A stretch of 64,000 nucleotides of DNA from Paenibacillus mangrovi (GCF_022898935.1 NZ_JALIRP010000001.1:930001-994000), one strand, 5' to 3'. Positions 17,550 to 26,287 are shown, counted from the first letter of the stretch. Numbers and translations: made by a program. The notes: a model not told the origin generated them from the letters alone.

Positions 17550-19358
17550 ATGAATAGAACATCAACGAACTGGAGAAAAAAGTTAATCGCTACCGCTTTG
17601 TTATGTCTCTTGATTCCCTCTGCAATTAGCCTAGGATTAACCGGTGTTTATACAAATAACATGTTAATGAAAAACGCGTCTATGAAGTCAGAACAGTCAT
17701 TGGATGTTGCTAAACTATATGTATCTAATATCATCGATAATATGAATCATGCATTTAACTCGATACAATACGATAGTGAAATGATATCCAACCTTCGATT
17801 AGCTTGGAATAAATACAATCATGATGAACATAAAACTGATTTTTTTGCTAATAAGGTCGTTACCGAAAAGTTAAATGAATTAATGTATTTCAGCGGCAAA
17901 TGCTATGTAACCATATTTCTGCCGGGTGGGCTTTATTTTTCCAATTATTCCGTATATCCGAGCGATTTGTCCTATATGTATCAAGAACCTTGGCTCGTAA
18001 CCATGTCAAAGAAACCGACCAATACAACAAGTTGGATTGGGGTGTTAGACAACTATGTTCCAGCGGATACCGATCGGTATCCACATCTGATTACCATTGC
18101 GCATACGTTCAAACTTTATGCCAATGCACCAAACGCGATTATCGTGATAAGCAAACCTGAAAGCGAATTCCATGAAATTTTCGATAAATACGCATCCGAT
18201 CAAACCATGATGCTGCTTGATCGTGAAGGAACGATTCAATCTCAGACTGATGAACGTTTAATCGGTACTACCGTTCCGTTCACGTACTTGTCGGATCATA
18301 AGGACCGGGTAGTCTGGAATGATAAAGAATATATTTCGGTTACGACACCGCTCAGCTTTGCAGGGTTAAGCATACTAAGTTTGACGCCTTATCAAGCCGT
18401 AACGGGGAATTACGGAAAGTTTTTTAATCAAATTGTTAGCTTTCAGTTTCTCTCTTTTATTGTGTTTTCCGTCGTCATGTACTTTTTACTGCGTTACTAC
18501 ATAAGACCGATTATTACACTAGCAAAAACAGCTAAATCCGTCGAATCTGGAAATTTAGATGTCCGTTCGGGGGTTTCAGGGAATGATGAGATTGGCTATT
18601 TAGGGCTATCCTTTGACCGAATGTTAGATCGAATCAATGAAATGATTCATGAAATTCAAATAGAGCAGACCCGTAAAAGAAAAGCAGAGCTGGAATTGCT
18701 GCAGGCTCAGGTGAACCCGCATTTTCTCTTTAATACGTTAAACTCGATTCGGCTAAAGACCATCATGAGAGGAGATAACGAAATTGGCGGTGTCATCGGT
18801 TCGTTATCTACCTTATTAAGAATGACAATCAATCGGAATAACGAATTTTTAACACTTCACGAAGAGATCGATATCGCTACACAGTATGTGAAGTTAATGA
18901 AATTCAGGCACGTAGTGGATGTTCAATTAATTACTAATCTTGCATCAGATACCCTGTTCGCGTCCATTCCCAGACTTACGCTTCAACCCTTAATCGAGAA
19001 TGCTTTTATTCATGGACTCAAGCAAAAACAAGGCACGATAACGATATCTTCATGGCGAAAAGATCATTTGCTGTATATTTCAATAGAAGATGATGGGGTA
19101 GGCATCGAACCGGAGAAGTTAGTTTCGCTTACTCGCATGTTATCTGCAACAAGTATGCGGGGAGATCAGGGCACTTCATCCTCGATGAATGGCATTGGTT
19201 TAAAGAATGTAAATGAACGTCTTTCCATGATCTACGGGGATGAATTTACGATCCAATTGATTAGTTCTAAAGATAAGGGACTACAAATAGCTTTATCTTT
19301 CCCATTTTCAAAGTATGAGGGGATGAAGGATGATGTACAAGGTATTGTTAGTGGATGA
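17550..19358 (+). CDS. YesM-type sensor histidine kinase
   Basis: A 602-aa membrane kinase. It has a helix at about 12-33, an extracellular sensing domain of roughly 260 residues, a second helix near 290-312, HAMP, then a His_kinase domain with phospho-acceptor H391 in QVNPHFLFNTLNS and an ATPase domain (NAFIHGL, EDDGVGIE, GIGLKNVNERL). The ATG at 17550 is 5 nt after AGGAGG; a GTG one codon earlier is too close. It overlaps the regulator gene by 29 nt. It probably senses the sugar imported by the adjacent transporter. Confidence 0.93.
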   Translation: MNRTSTNWRKKLIATALLCLLIPSAISLGLTGVYTNNMLMKNASMKSEQSLDVAKLYVSNIIDNMNHAFNSIQYDSEMISNLRLAWNKYNHDEHKTDFFANKVVTEKLNELMYFSGKCYVTIFLPGGLYFSNYSVYPSDLSYMYQEPWLVTMSKKPTNTTSWIGVLDNYVPADTDRYPHLITIAHTFKLYANAPNAIIVISKPESEFHEIFDKYASDQTMMLLDREGTIQSQTDERLIGTTVPFTYLSDHKDRVVWNDKEYISVTTPLSFAGLSILSLTPYQAVTGNYGKFFNQIVSFQFLSFIVFSVVMYFLLRYYIRPIITLAKTAKSVESGNLDVRSGVSGNDEIGYLGLSFDRMLDRINEMIHEIQIEQTRKRKAELELLQAQVNPHFLFNTLNSIRLKTIMRGDNEIGGVIGSLSTLLRMTINRNNEFLTLHEEIDIATQYVKLMKFRHVVDVQLITNLASDTLFASIPRLTLQPLIENAFIHGLKQKQGTITISSWRKDHLLYISIEDDGVGIEPEKLVSLTRMLSATSMRGDQGTSSSMNGIGLKNVNERLSMIYGDEFTIQLISSKDKGLQIALSFPFSKYEGMKDDVQGIVSG

Positions 19359-20931
19359 CGATGTAGCCGTATTAGATTTTTTAAATATAATGATTCCTTG
19401 GCATACATTTGGTTATGCTGTGCCACATCGAAGTACCAATGGAGAAGAGGCTTTGATGTACTGTCAGCAGGAGCTGCCTGATCTGATTGTGACCGACATC
19501 GGAATGCCTGGAATGAACGGGATCGAACTAATTAAATCCATTAAGAAAATCAGTCAGCACCAACCTCAGTTCGTGATTTTATCCTGTCATGACGACTTTA
19601 ACTATGCCAAACAGGCGGTTCAAATCGGTGTACAAGACTATATTCTGAAAGAATCGCTGGATATACCTGATATTACAGATCTTCTCTCAAAATTAAAACA
19701 AAAGATGGATCAAGAACAACAACATCAAGCTGAAATTCAGAAGCTGAATTTTCAAGTGCATCAAAATAAATCCCTCATCAAAGAAAAATGGATTCATGAT
19801 GTGCTGTCAGCGCCCGTTTCAAAGGGTTATCAATGGAAGGAACAATTGGCGGAATTCGGCTTATCTCGATGTCTCTCGTTTTTTATTCCTGCTGTTGCTT
19901 GCATTCATCGAACGAGTGATGCATTCCATCGATATGAAGATGAGCATACCTTGAAATTTATTATAGAAAATGCGATGGAAGAGCTGCTGCAGGACATACC
20001 TGATCTATTGTTCTTAAGTTACATATCCAATCAATTCTTTCTTTTATATAATTGTGAGAATACATTAAAAATCAATCCTTGTGAATATGTTGTCAATCTA
20101 TGCAAAGAAATACAATACAAGTTAATGAAACTGCTCAAGCTCCCCGTATCGATTCTTGTGGGGGATTTAGAGCGTGATTATGCAGGGATCAAACAACAGT
20201 TTCATCGTCTGCAGCAAGATACAGATAAAATGTTTTACTATCCAGAACCTCAAATCTTAAAAATGACAGAACTCACGGGTTACCATTTTCACAAAGAAGA
20301 TTTGCTGAATCATTATGATGAATTATCGGAGCAGTTGCACCGCGTGATCTTAGAGGGGAATGCCGATGTCGAGAAAGCCTTGAATCCCTTTATTCAATTT
20401 ATTACCGGTCAGAAGTTTCCTCCTAATAAAGTCAAGCAATTCGTGAACAAGCTGGTACTCGATATCATGCTCAAATTGAAAATCAATCAACAATATGCCA
20501 ATGAAAAAATACAACAACAGCTGGTTCAAATCAGTAATATTGGCGAACTGCAAAGGTGGCTTGTTCACTTCGTTAAAGAAGCCGTCCGTATGATGGAGGA
20601 CATTTCGAAACAAAGTAAAAAAATCGAAATTATTAACGCCCAAAAATATGTATTGCTCCAATTAGATCGAAAAATAACGCTAGATGAGGTCGCCAATCAT
20701 TTACACTTAAATCCGAGCTATTTTAGCCGCTTGTACAAGAAAGAAACCAATGAAAATTTCATTGAATATGTCACAAGAATGAAAATGGAGAGAGCCAAGG
20801 AGCTGCTAAATACTTCCGAAAAAACGATCGATTCGATTTCCCATCAGCTCGGATATGACAATCGCAGTTATTTTGTGAAGCTGTTCAAACAGCATTTCGG
20901 CGTTCTTCCTAGTAAATTCGTCAAATCATAA
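19330..20931 (+). CDS. YesN-type response regulator with AraC DNA-binding domain
   Basis: A 533-aa regulator. It has a receiver domain (VLLVDDD at the start, phospho-acceptor D56 in VTDIGMPGMNG), a long middle region, and a C-terminal AraC/XylS double helix-turn-helix from about residue 435 (LDEVANHLHLNPSYFSRLYK, then SISHQLGYDNRSYFVKLFK). GAGGGG lies 7 nt before the ATG at 19330, inside the kinase gene. It is the expected activator of the glucuronidase/importer operon. Confidence 0.93.
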   Translation: MMYKVLLVDDDVAVLDFLNIMIPWHTFGYAVPHRSTNGEEALMYCQQELPDLIVTDIGMPGMNGIELIKSIKKISQHQPQFVILSCHDDFNYAKQAVQIGVQDYILKESLDIPDITDLLSKLKQKMDQEQQHQAEIQKLNFQVHQNKSLIKEKWIHDVLSAPVSKGYQWKEQLAEFGLSRCLSFFIPAVACIHRTSDAFHRYEDEHTLKFIIENAMEELLQDIPDLLFLSYISNQFFLLYNCENTLKINPCEYVVNLCKEIQYKLMKLLKLPVSILVGDLERDYAGIKQQFHRLQQDTDKMFYYPEPQILKMTELTGYHFHKEDLLNHYDELSEQLHRVILEGNADVEKALNPFIQFITGQKFPPNKVKQFVNKLVLDIMLKLKINQQYANEKIQQQLVQISNIGELQRWLVHFVKEAVRMMEDISKQSKKIEIINAQKYVLLQLDRKITLDEVANHLHLNPSYFSRLYKKETNENFIEYVTRMKMERAKELLNTSEKTIDSISHQLGYDNRSYFVKLFKQHFGVLPSKFVKS

Positions 20932-20991
20932 ACCGAGCAAAAACGAGCAATCTAGAACAAGTCCATCTATTCAACACCATGACTTGGTTTA

Positions 20992-22086
20992 TTAGGAGTC
21001 GCTTCCGTCAGGAATACGGATCAGCTCAATATAAAATGTAAAGTGCCCGTTCTGATGGTTCATTCCGATCCGTCCTCCGTGCAGCTCAACGATGTTTTTG
21101 GCAATCGACAGCCCCATGCCGGCGCCAAGAGACCCATGAAAGTCGTTTCGAGACGGATCGGCCTTATAAAACCGGTCGAACAGCAGCTTTTCCTGCTCTT
21201 CCGATATCGGTTTACCGACATTTTCGACTGCAAAATAAATATGCTGCTCTCCTGCGACCAGCCGTACCGTAATTTCACCAGGTTTTATCGAAAACTTGAG
21301 CGCATTCATCAACAGGTTATCGATCGCGCGGACCATTTTTTCCGTATCGATAGAGCTGTAAACCAGCGTCTGATCCCGAATAATACGAATTGTAAGCGAA
21401 TTTTCCTGCGCAATCGGTTCGAATTCGTTCATGATCTGCGTAAGTAAACCGCTCAAGTCTATCTTCGTAAAAGAAAGATTGGCCGATCCGCTTGTTAAGC
21501 GCGTGTATTCAAACAAGTCGTCAATCAGCTTTTTCAGCTGCTGCGATTTGTTGTAGGCGTTGTTGATATAGCGCTTATGTTCTTCGAGATTTTCGTAGTT
21601 GTCATTTTTGAGCAAATTCAAATAACCGATGATACTGGTGAGCGGCGTACGCAGATCATGAGAAACATTCGTAATCAGTTCCATTTTCGAATTTTCGATC
21701 TGGCGTTCCCGGTTTATTTTGTCCTGCAGCTGCTCGGCCATAAAGTTGATGCTTTTAGCAACTTCCCCCAGCTCGTCTTCATTAGAAGTCGGCAAACGAT
21801 AATCCAAATTTCCGCCTGCGATGGTCAGGAGACCATCAGCAAGCGTCCGCAAATAACGTACGATAGGCCTTGTAATTAGGAAAAAGAAGAATAAAAACGA
21901 GACGATCATGAAAATTAAATCTCCGATCGCCCCAAATAAACTGGAATCGAGCGACAAATAAGTGAGTAGCCATGTTGAAGCCATCATACCGAAAAAACTT
22001 AGCAAAGCTGCCCAGAACATTCGGATCCGAATATTCTTTTTTCCGATTAGTAGGGTAAGGAACTTTCTATTCAGCTTCCTATTCAA
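20992..22086 (-). CDS. VanS-like sensor histidine kinase
   Basis: A kinase of about 364 aa with two membrane helices near the N-terminus separated by a very short extracellular loop. A HAMP region follows, then HisKA (NVSHDLRTPLTSIIGYLN), then HATPase_c (NLLMNALKFS, GAGMGLSIAKNIVELHGG). The short loop suggests sensing within the membrane, as in intramembrane-sensing kinases of cell-wall stress. The start is uncertain: TTG at 22086 overlaps the regulator stop and leaves a basic leader before helix 1; an ATG at 22020 would begin just before the helix. It is convergent with the YesN gene. Confidence 0.85.
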   Translation of the reverse strand: MNRKLNRKFLTLLIGKKNIRIRMFWAALLSFFGMMASTWLLTYLSLDSSLFGAIGDLIFMIVSFLFFFFLITRPIVRYLRTLADGLLTIAGGNLDYRLPTSNEDELGEVAKSINFMAEQLQDKINRERQIENSKMELITNVSHDLRTPLTSIIGYLNLLKNDNYENLEEHKRYINNAYNKSQQLKKLIDDLFEYTRLTSGSANLSFTKIDLSGLLTQIMNEFEPIAQENSLTIRIIRDQTLVYSSIDTEKMVRAIDNLLMNALKFSIKPGEITVRLVAGEQHIYFAVENVGKPISEEQEKLLFDRFYKADPSRNDFHGSLGAGMGLSIAKNIVELHGGRIGMNHQNGHFTFYIELIRIPDGSDS

Positions 22087-22777
22087 CTTTATATCCCACT
22101 CCCCAGACGGTTTTGAGATACCTAGGCTCCCGCGGGTTATCTTCGATTTTTTCGCGAATGTTACGGATATGAACCATAATGGTGTTATCGGATAAAAATT
22201 TGTCCTCTTTCCACACGCTTTGGTATATTTTTTCCACATTAAACACATGCCCGCGGTGGCTCGCCATCAGCACCAGGATGGAAAATTCGAGCGGAGTGAG
22301 TAATACTTCTTTGTCGCGCACTGTCACTATATGACGATTTTTATCGATGATCAAATCGTTAATTTCGATGATCGCGCCATCAGGCACGGATTTGCCGCTG
22401 CTTCCTCCAGTGAGCTTCTGTCTTCGAAGCTGCGCCTTAACCCGGGCGATTAGCTCCAGCGGATTAAACGGCTTGGCGACATAATCGTCGGCTCCGGTCG
22501 TAAGTCCTGTGATTTTATCGATATCCTCGCCCTTTGCAGAAAGCATAATGATCGGGATGTTCGACGTTTCACGGATTTTGAAGCACGCTTTAATCCCGTC
22601 GAGATTAGGCATCATCACATCCAATATGATCAGATCGACCGCTTCACGGTTCAATATAGTTAGGGCCTGCAAGCCGTCCTCGGCCTCGAATACGTGATAC
22701 CCTTCATTTCGTAAAAAAATATGAACCACGTCGCGAATTTCCGGATCATCATCAACGACAAGCACTTTGTGGGTCAT
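22079..22777 (-). CDS. OmpR/VanR-family response regulator
   Basis: A 232-aa regulator with receiver motifs VLVVDDD, LIILDVMMPNLDG (acceptor Asp about residue 52) and KPF, followed by a winged-helix domain (TPLEFSILVLMASHRGHVF). GGGAGAG lies upstream of the ATG at 22777. It begins 4 nt after the DedA remnant and ends within the kinase gene, so it belongs to the minus-strand methyltransferase-PAP2-DedA operon. It probably regulates that operon. Confidence 0.92.
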   Translation of the reverse strand: MTHKVLVVDDDPEIRDVVHIFLRNEGYHVFEAEDGLQALTILNREAVDLIILDVMMPNLDGIKACFKIRETSNIPIIMLSAKGEDIDKITGLTTGADDYVAKPFNPLELIARVKAQLRRQKLTGGSSGKSVPDGAIIEINDLIIDKNRHIVTVRDKEVLLTPLEFSILVLMASHRGHVFNVEKIYQSVWKEDKFLSDNTIMVHIRNIREKIEDNPREPRYLKTVWGVGYKVE

Positions 22778-22780
22778 GCT

Positions 22781-23068
22781 TTATCTCTCCCTTGCAATTT
22801 TTGCCGATCCCGTTATGAAGGAGAACAGTGCGTAACGTCTGAATGTCATTTTGTTAAGGCCAACCTCGTAAGGCATGACGTGACGAATAATCGGGAAGAA
22901 ATAACTTATACATAATGCAAAACTACCATATTTATGCACGAGCGTCTCTGAAAAAACAATATATTTGTTCATTTTTTTCCGTCGACGCAGCCGGTCAAGC
23001 ACCGATGTACCGAACATACGGCCCAACATAAATCCCAGCGATAACCCGGACACTACAAAGCGTATCAT
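22781..23068 (-). pseudogene. Truncated DedA-family membrane protein
   Basis: A 95-aa reading frame covering only the middle of a DedA protein: GLSLGFMLGRMFG, then SYFFPIIRHVMPYEVGLNKM, the conserved FxPxxRxxxPxxAG-type loop. The usual protein is about 200 aa. Roughly the first 80 residues and the last 50 are missing, and the chain ends abruptly right before the response-regulator start. It is coupled to the PAP2 gene by an ATGA overlap. Full-length DedA proteins help recycle undecaprenyl phosphate, which fits the PAP2 neighbour. I judge this copy non-functional, unless a split or minimal form is used. Confidence 0.65.
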
Positions 23069-23700
23069 AATTCACGGGCGACAGACTCCTTTCCATGCTG
23101 CGTGAATATGTTGCGCCCGATCAAGTAGTAGAGCATTTCCGATAGCAAAATACCTCCCGCAACATCCATCAATACATGCTGTTTGACAAGCAATGTGGAT
23201 ATGATGATCATCCAGGAGGTTACAGAAGCCGCCGTTAGTGCACGTTTGTTCAGCTTGCATTGATAGGCCGCCTTCAGGACGATATGGCTAGTCAGCACAT
23301 GGATGCTTGGGAAGCAATTATAAGGCGCATCCGTCGAATAAACGAAGCTGACAAGCCAGTTCAATATACCCACGTGGCCGATTTCTGGCCGCTGCATCGT
23401 CGTTTGGAACACAAAATAAATAAGATAGCATATGACGAGCCCAATGCAGGTCAGCGTCAAGCTGCGATAATAAACCATTCGGTCCTTCCGGAAAAAAACG
23501 ACGAACATAAGGAAGATGTACGGGTACCAGATCAGGTATGGAATAATAAAAGCAGGGACGAAAGGAATAAGATGATCCCATGCGGTGATCAATGAAGCAG
23601 CGTGAGGGCCGCCGTGATTGAGAATGCCGTAGAATACATTCAAAACAGGAATGGCAAGAAGCCATACTAACGGGGAATACGCAATAAGCTTATTTTTCAT
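23065..23700 (-). CDS. PAP2-superfamily membrane phosphatase
   Basis: A 211-aa multi-helix protein with PAP2 active-site motifs 2 and 3: NCFPSIHVLTS (PSxH) and STLLVKQHVLMD (SxxxxxHxxxD). Motif 1 is weak (QRPEIG). Its spacing resembles Aur1/inositol-phosphotransferase-like PAP2 proteins more than BcrC. It likely acts on a lipid phosphate or pyrophosphate at the outer membrane face. It starts 7 nt after the methyltransferase stop, with a poor ribosome site, so translation may be coupled. Confidence 0.85.
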   Translation of the reverse strand: MKNKLIAYSPLVWLLAIPVLNVFYGILNHGGPHAASLITAWDHLIPFVPAFIIPYLIWYPYIFLMFVVFFRKDRMVYYRSLTLTCIGLVICYLIYFVFQTTMQRPEIGHVGILNWLVSFVYSTDAPYNCFPSIHVLTSHIVLKAAYQCKLNKRALTAASVTSWMIIISTLLVKQHVLMDVAGGILLSEMLYYLIGRNIFTQHGKESVAREL

Positions 23701-23706
23701 GCTGCA

Positions 23707-24273
23707 TCAAACTCTTTTGCAGCAGACGTATACGAATGCTGGAGGTATATTTAGTGGAACGTAATAGACATGTTCAATATCGAACAAACTGCTGAGCTGT
23801 TTTTTCATCTGCTGTGAGTATTGGAAAGCGATCAACAAACCGCCCGGCTTCAGCGAGGTTGTGATTTGTTCCATCAGTTGATCGCGCAGCTGCTGCGGGA
23901 AGTTGAAGAACGGCAGTCCGCTCAAAATGCAGTCCAGTTGCTCGATTCCTTCGTCCTGCAGCGCTTCCTGGAGCTTGCACGCATCGGCGTAGCAGGAATA
24001 AGCAGGGAACCGTCTTGCTAATTGACCGCGGAGAAGTGCATCTTTTTCGAAAAGCATTACATTTGCACGCTGCAGATTTACGGCATCGATATATCTGGTT
24101 ATGGCACCCGTACCTGCTCCAAGCTCGGCGATATGCTGAACCTGATTCCATTCTACCTGTTCGAGCATTTTTTTGGCCAAAAACACCGAGCTTGGTGTAA
24201 TGCTGCCGATTTGTTTCGGTGCGCGTGAAAATTTATACAGAAACAACATCTTCTCTTGGATATTTTTCATCAT
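23707..24273 (-). CDS. Class I SAM methyltransferase, phospholipid-methylase-like
   Basis: A protein of about 188 aa. SAM motif I is ELGAGTGAITRYI; motif IV is SGLPFFNFP, a form found in PmtA-type phospholipid N-methyltransferases and related to KsgA rRNA dimethylases. The N-terminal SITPSS stretch also fits PmtA relatives. The start is one of GTG 24276, ATG 24273 or ATG 24270, all after GGAGGGAGAG. It is first in an operon with PAP2, the DedA remnant and a VanRS-like pair, suggesting membrane-lipid modification under envelope stress (inference). Confidence 0.75.
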   Translation of the reverse strand: MMKNIQEKMLFLYKFSRAPKQIGSITPSSVFLAKKMLEQVEWNQVQHIAELGAGTGAITRYIDAVNLQRANVMLFEKDALLRGQLARRFPAYSCYADACKLQEALQDEGIEQLDCILSGLPFFNFPQQLRDQLMEQITTSLKPGGLLIAFQYSQQMKKQLSSLFDIEHVYYVPLNIPPAFVYVCCKRV

Positions 24274-24375
24274 CACTCGATTTCTCTCCCTCCTATATTT
24301 CCAGCATCCTAATACTAAGAAATATTTCTTCGGAACGAGCGAAGGAAATTCTGAATAATTTCTGAAGTTGAGCGG

Positions 24376-24405
24376 AATAAAAAAACACGCCCCATTCGGC
24401 GTGTT
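24376..24405 (-). terminator. Strong minus-strand terminator upstream of methyltransferase
   Basis: AACACGCC (24384-24391) pairs with GGCGTGTT (24398-24405) around a 6-nt loop. On the minus strand the hairpin is followed by seven T. No minus-strand gene ends here. It sits about 100 nt before the methyltransferase start, so it is either a leader attenuator or the relic of a lost gene. Confidence 0.6.
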
Positions 24406-24457
24406 CATCATGATCACACAACATCGCAATCGAAAAGAAATCAGTTCCTGTGATCTA

Positions 24458-24466
24458 TGCTATGAT
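24458..24466 (+). promoter_or_regulatory. Extended -10 promoter candidate for SDR gene
   Basis: TGCTATGAT is an extended -10 (TGnTATGAT) 24 nt before the SDR start. No good -35 hexamer is visible. Confidence 0.35.
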
Positions 24467-24489
24467 GGTGGAAAAAGGAGGTAAATATT

Positions 24490-25290
24490 ATGCTGCTAGC
24501 AAACAAGAATGCTGTAATCTATGGAGGGGGCGGGGCGATTGGTAGTGCGGTGGCCCATGCTTTCGCGCGCGAAGGGGCAAATGTGTTCCTCGCCGGCCGT
24601 ACATTGGCCAAACTTGACAACGTTGCGAGCAAAATCGCTGCCGCAGGAGGCAAAGTTGACATCAGCCAAGTAGATGCGCTTGATGAACAATCGGTTGAGA
24701 ATCATGCAAGTGAAGTAGCTGCGAGGGCAGGTGGTATTGATATCTGTCTGAATGCTGTCGGGATCGACCACATTCAAGGTACGCCTTCTATGGAACTGTC
24801 CCTCGAAGACTACGAATATCCGGTTCAGGTCTATACGCGGACACACTTCATCACTTCGAAAGCTGCAGCTCGGCATATGGCGGAGAAAGGTTCTGGCGTC
24901 ATTCTGATGCTCTCAACTCCCGCGTCGCGCATGCCAGGACCTGGGTTCATAGGACACAGCGTCGCCTGTGCAGGAATTGAAGCCATGACCCGCCATTTGG
25001 CAGGTGAGCTCGGTCTTCTCGGCATCCGTGTGAACTGCATACGGCCCCATATGATCCCCGAAGCGGTGGCCATCGGTTCCCATAGTCGCGATGTCTTCGG
25101 GCGTGTCGCCGATCGTGCTGGCATTACACTCGAGCAGATGCTCCAGGGTGCAGCAGCAGGTACACTGCTCAAACATCTTCCGACCCTAACGGAAGTCGCG
25201 AACACCGCAGTCTTCCTTGCTTCGGATCATGCTGCTTCTATAACAGGCACCGTGATGAACCTCAATAGTGGCGTGATATTGGATTCATAG
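24490..25290 (+). CDS. SDR-family protein with altered catalytic motif
   Basis: A 266-aa classical-length short-chain dehydrogenase/reductase. The cofactor site is intact in outline (GGGGAIGSAVA) and the catalytic-serine region is present (LSTPAS, S142). The YxxxK catalytic pair is replaced: the aligned segment is GHSVACAGIEAM, with H156 for Tyr and C160 for Lys. The C-terminal ITGTVMNLNSG matches the family end. GGAGG is 8 nt upstream. It is transcribed alone, ending at a clear hairpin. It may be a non-catalytic binder or use different chemistry. Confidence 0.85.
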   Translation: MLLANKNAVIYGGGGAIGSAVAHAFAREGANVFLAGRTLAKLDNVASKIAAAGGKVDISQVDALDEQSVENHASEVAARAGGIDICLNAVGIDHIQGTPSMELSLEDYEYPVQVYTRTHFITSKAAARHMAEKGSGVILMLSTPASRMPGPGFIGHSVACAGIEAMTRHLAGELGLLGIRVNCIRPHMIPEAVAIGSHSRDVFGRVADRAGITLEQMLQGAAAGTLLKHLPTLTEVANTAVFLASDHAASITGTVMNLNSGVILDS

Positions 25291-25317
25291 ACGTTTCTTT
25301 TTCCCCAGTAAATTACA

Positions 25318-25344
25318 AACCCAGTACCGGCATGGTACTGGGTT
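25318..25344 (+). terminator. Terminator hairpin after SDR gene
   Basis: An 11-bp perfect stem, AACCCAGTACC (25318-25328) with GGTACTGGGTT (25334-25344), loop of 5. The T-tract is weak (GCTTTG). Confidence 0.6.
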
Positions 25345-25442
25345 GCTTTGTCCTCAATAGCCCAAAAAAAACGCCGTATCGGACTTGTTTTTTCCATTGG
25401 AGAATGACTCAGGTGCATGAGGTCTTTTTTTTATATTCATTT

Positions 25443-25461
25443 AATAGTAATAATTACGAAT
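25443..25461 (+). promoter_or_regulatory. Zur box 1
   Basis: A 19-nt dyad fitting AATCGTAATnATTACGATT with about two mismatches, in the promoter region of the zinc-uptake operon. Confidence 0.7.
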
Positions 25462-25496
25462 AACTTGCAAATCAGGACAATCTGTGATTTAATGTT

Positions 25497-25515
25497 AAAC
25501 GTAATTGTTACGAAT
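25497..25515 (+). promoter_or_regulatory. Zur box 2
   Basis: AAACGTAATTGTTACGAAT keeps the GTAAT/TTAC core of the Zur consensus. It lies 54 nt downstream of box 1 (start to start). Confidence 0.65.
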
Positions 25516-25589
25516 AAGGAACGCGATTACGGCATATAACCGTACAGACATGTGCGTATACGATAGAGATATTTTTTTTGTCTATTTTA

Positions 25590-25608
25590 AATCGTAATTA
25601 TTACTATT
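25590..25608 (+). promoter_or_regulatory. Zur box 3
   Basis: AATCGTAATTATTACTATT matches the Bacillus Zur consensus with one mismatch. It lies just upstream of the znuC ribosome site, in a position to block transcription. Confidence 0.75.
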
Positions 25609-25627
25609 AACGATGAGGAGGATACAT

Positions 25628-26287
25628 ATGATTCTTTGCTCTTTACGCAATATCGTTTTTGGATATGAACATGAGCCCGTGATCCGGAATGTGTCCGTGG
25701 ATATTCATGCCGGAGAATTTATTGCTGTCAGCGGCCCCAATGGCGCTGCCAAAACGACGCTTCTGAAGCTGATGCTGGGACTCATGAAGCCATGGAGCGG
25801 CACGATTCAGTACTCGTCGGAATTCACAAAGGGCTCGGTTGCCTATGTCCCTCAGCAGGCATCGTCGTTTAATCCCGGTTTTCCAAGCAAGGTCATCGAA
25901 CTGGTGAGGTCGGGTTGTTATCCGGAATTGGGTCTATTTCGGCGGTTTATCAAAGAACAGCACGCCCTGGTGGAAGACACGCTGCGAGCCGTCGGCTTGT
26001 GGGAACTGCGAAGCCGCAAGATCGGGGAGTTGTCTGGTGGGCAAAAGCAACGGGCCTGTATCGCACGCGCCATGGTCCAGCAGCCTGACCTGCTTGTACT
26101 CGACGAGCCCGTAACCGGGATGGACACGGCCTCCCGAATCCGTTTCTATGAATGGATGCGAAGCATCGTCAAGACGCAGGGCAAGACGGTCATCATGGTG
26201 ACACATGGATTGGATGAAGCCAGGGAGTATCTTGATCGTGTAATTTACCTGGAAGGGAAGGAAGAGAACTACAATGCTCCAGTATGA
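25628..26287 (+). CDS. znuC: Zinc ABC transporter ATP-binding protein
   Basis: A 219-aa ABC ATPase. Walker A is GPNGAAKTTLLK, the signature LSGGQKQR, and Walker B LLVLDEPVTGMD. The GAAKT form of Walker A (Ala for the last Gly) occurs, as I recall, in AdcC/ZnuC proteins of Firmicutes, so it should be functional. AGGAGG precedes the ATG at 25628; an upstream in-frame ATG at 25613 would sit in the Zur/SD region. It overlaps znuB by 14 nt. It powers zinc uptake when Zur is free of zinc. Confidence 0.92.
   Translation: MILCSLRNIVFGYEHEPVIRNVSVDIHAGEFIAVSGPNGAAKTTLLKLMLGLMKPWSGTIQYSSEFTKGSVAYVPQQASSFNPGFPSKVIELVRSGCYPELGLFRRFIKEQHALVEDTLRAVGLWELRSRKIGELSGGQKQRACIARAMVQQPDLLVLDEPVTGMDTASRIRFYEWMRSIVKTQGKTVIMVTHGLDEAREYLDRVIYLEGKEENYNAPV

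Noticed and set aside
23260-24228. Several overlapping plus-strand frames opposite the PAP2 and methyltransferase genes.
   Set aside because: They lack ribosome sites and family motifs, while the minus-strand frames carry clear active-site motifs.
25730-25765. Walker A of znuC reads GPNGAAKTT, with Ala for the last Gly.
   Set aside because: As I recall, AdcC/ZnuC ATPases of Firmicutes often have GAAKT or GASKS here, so it is a family trait and not damage.
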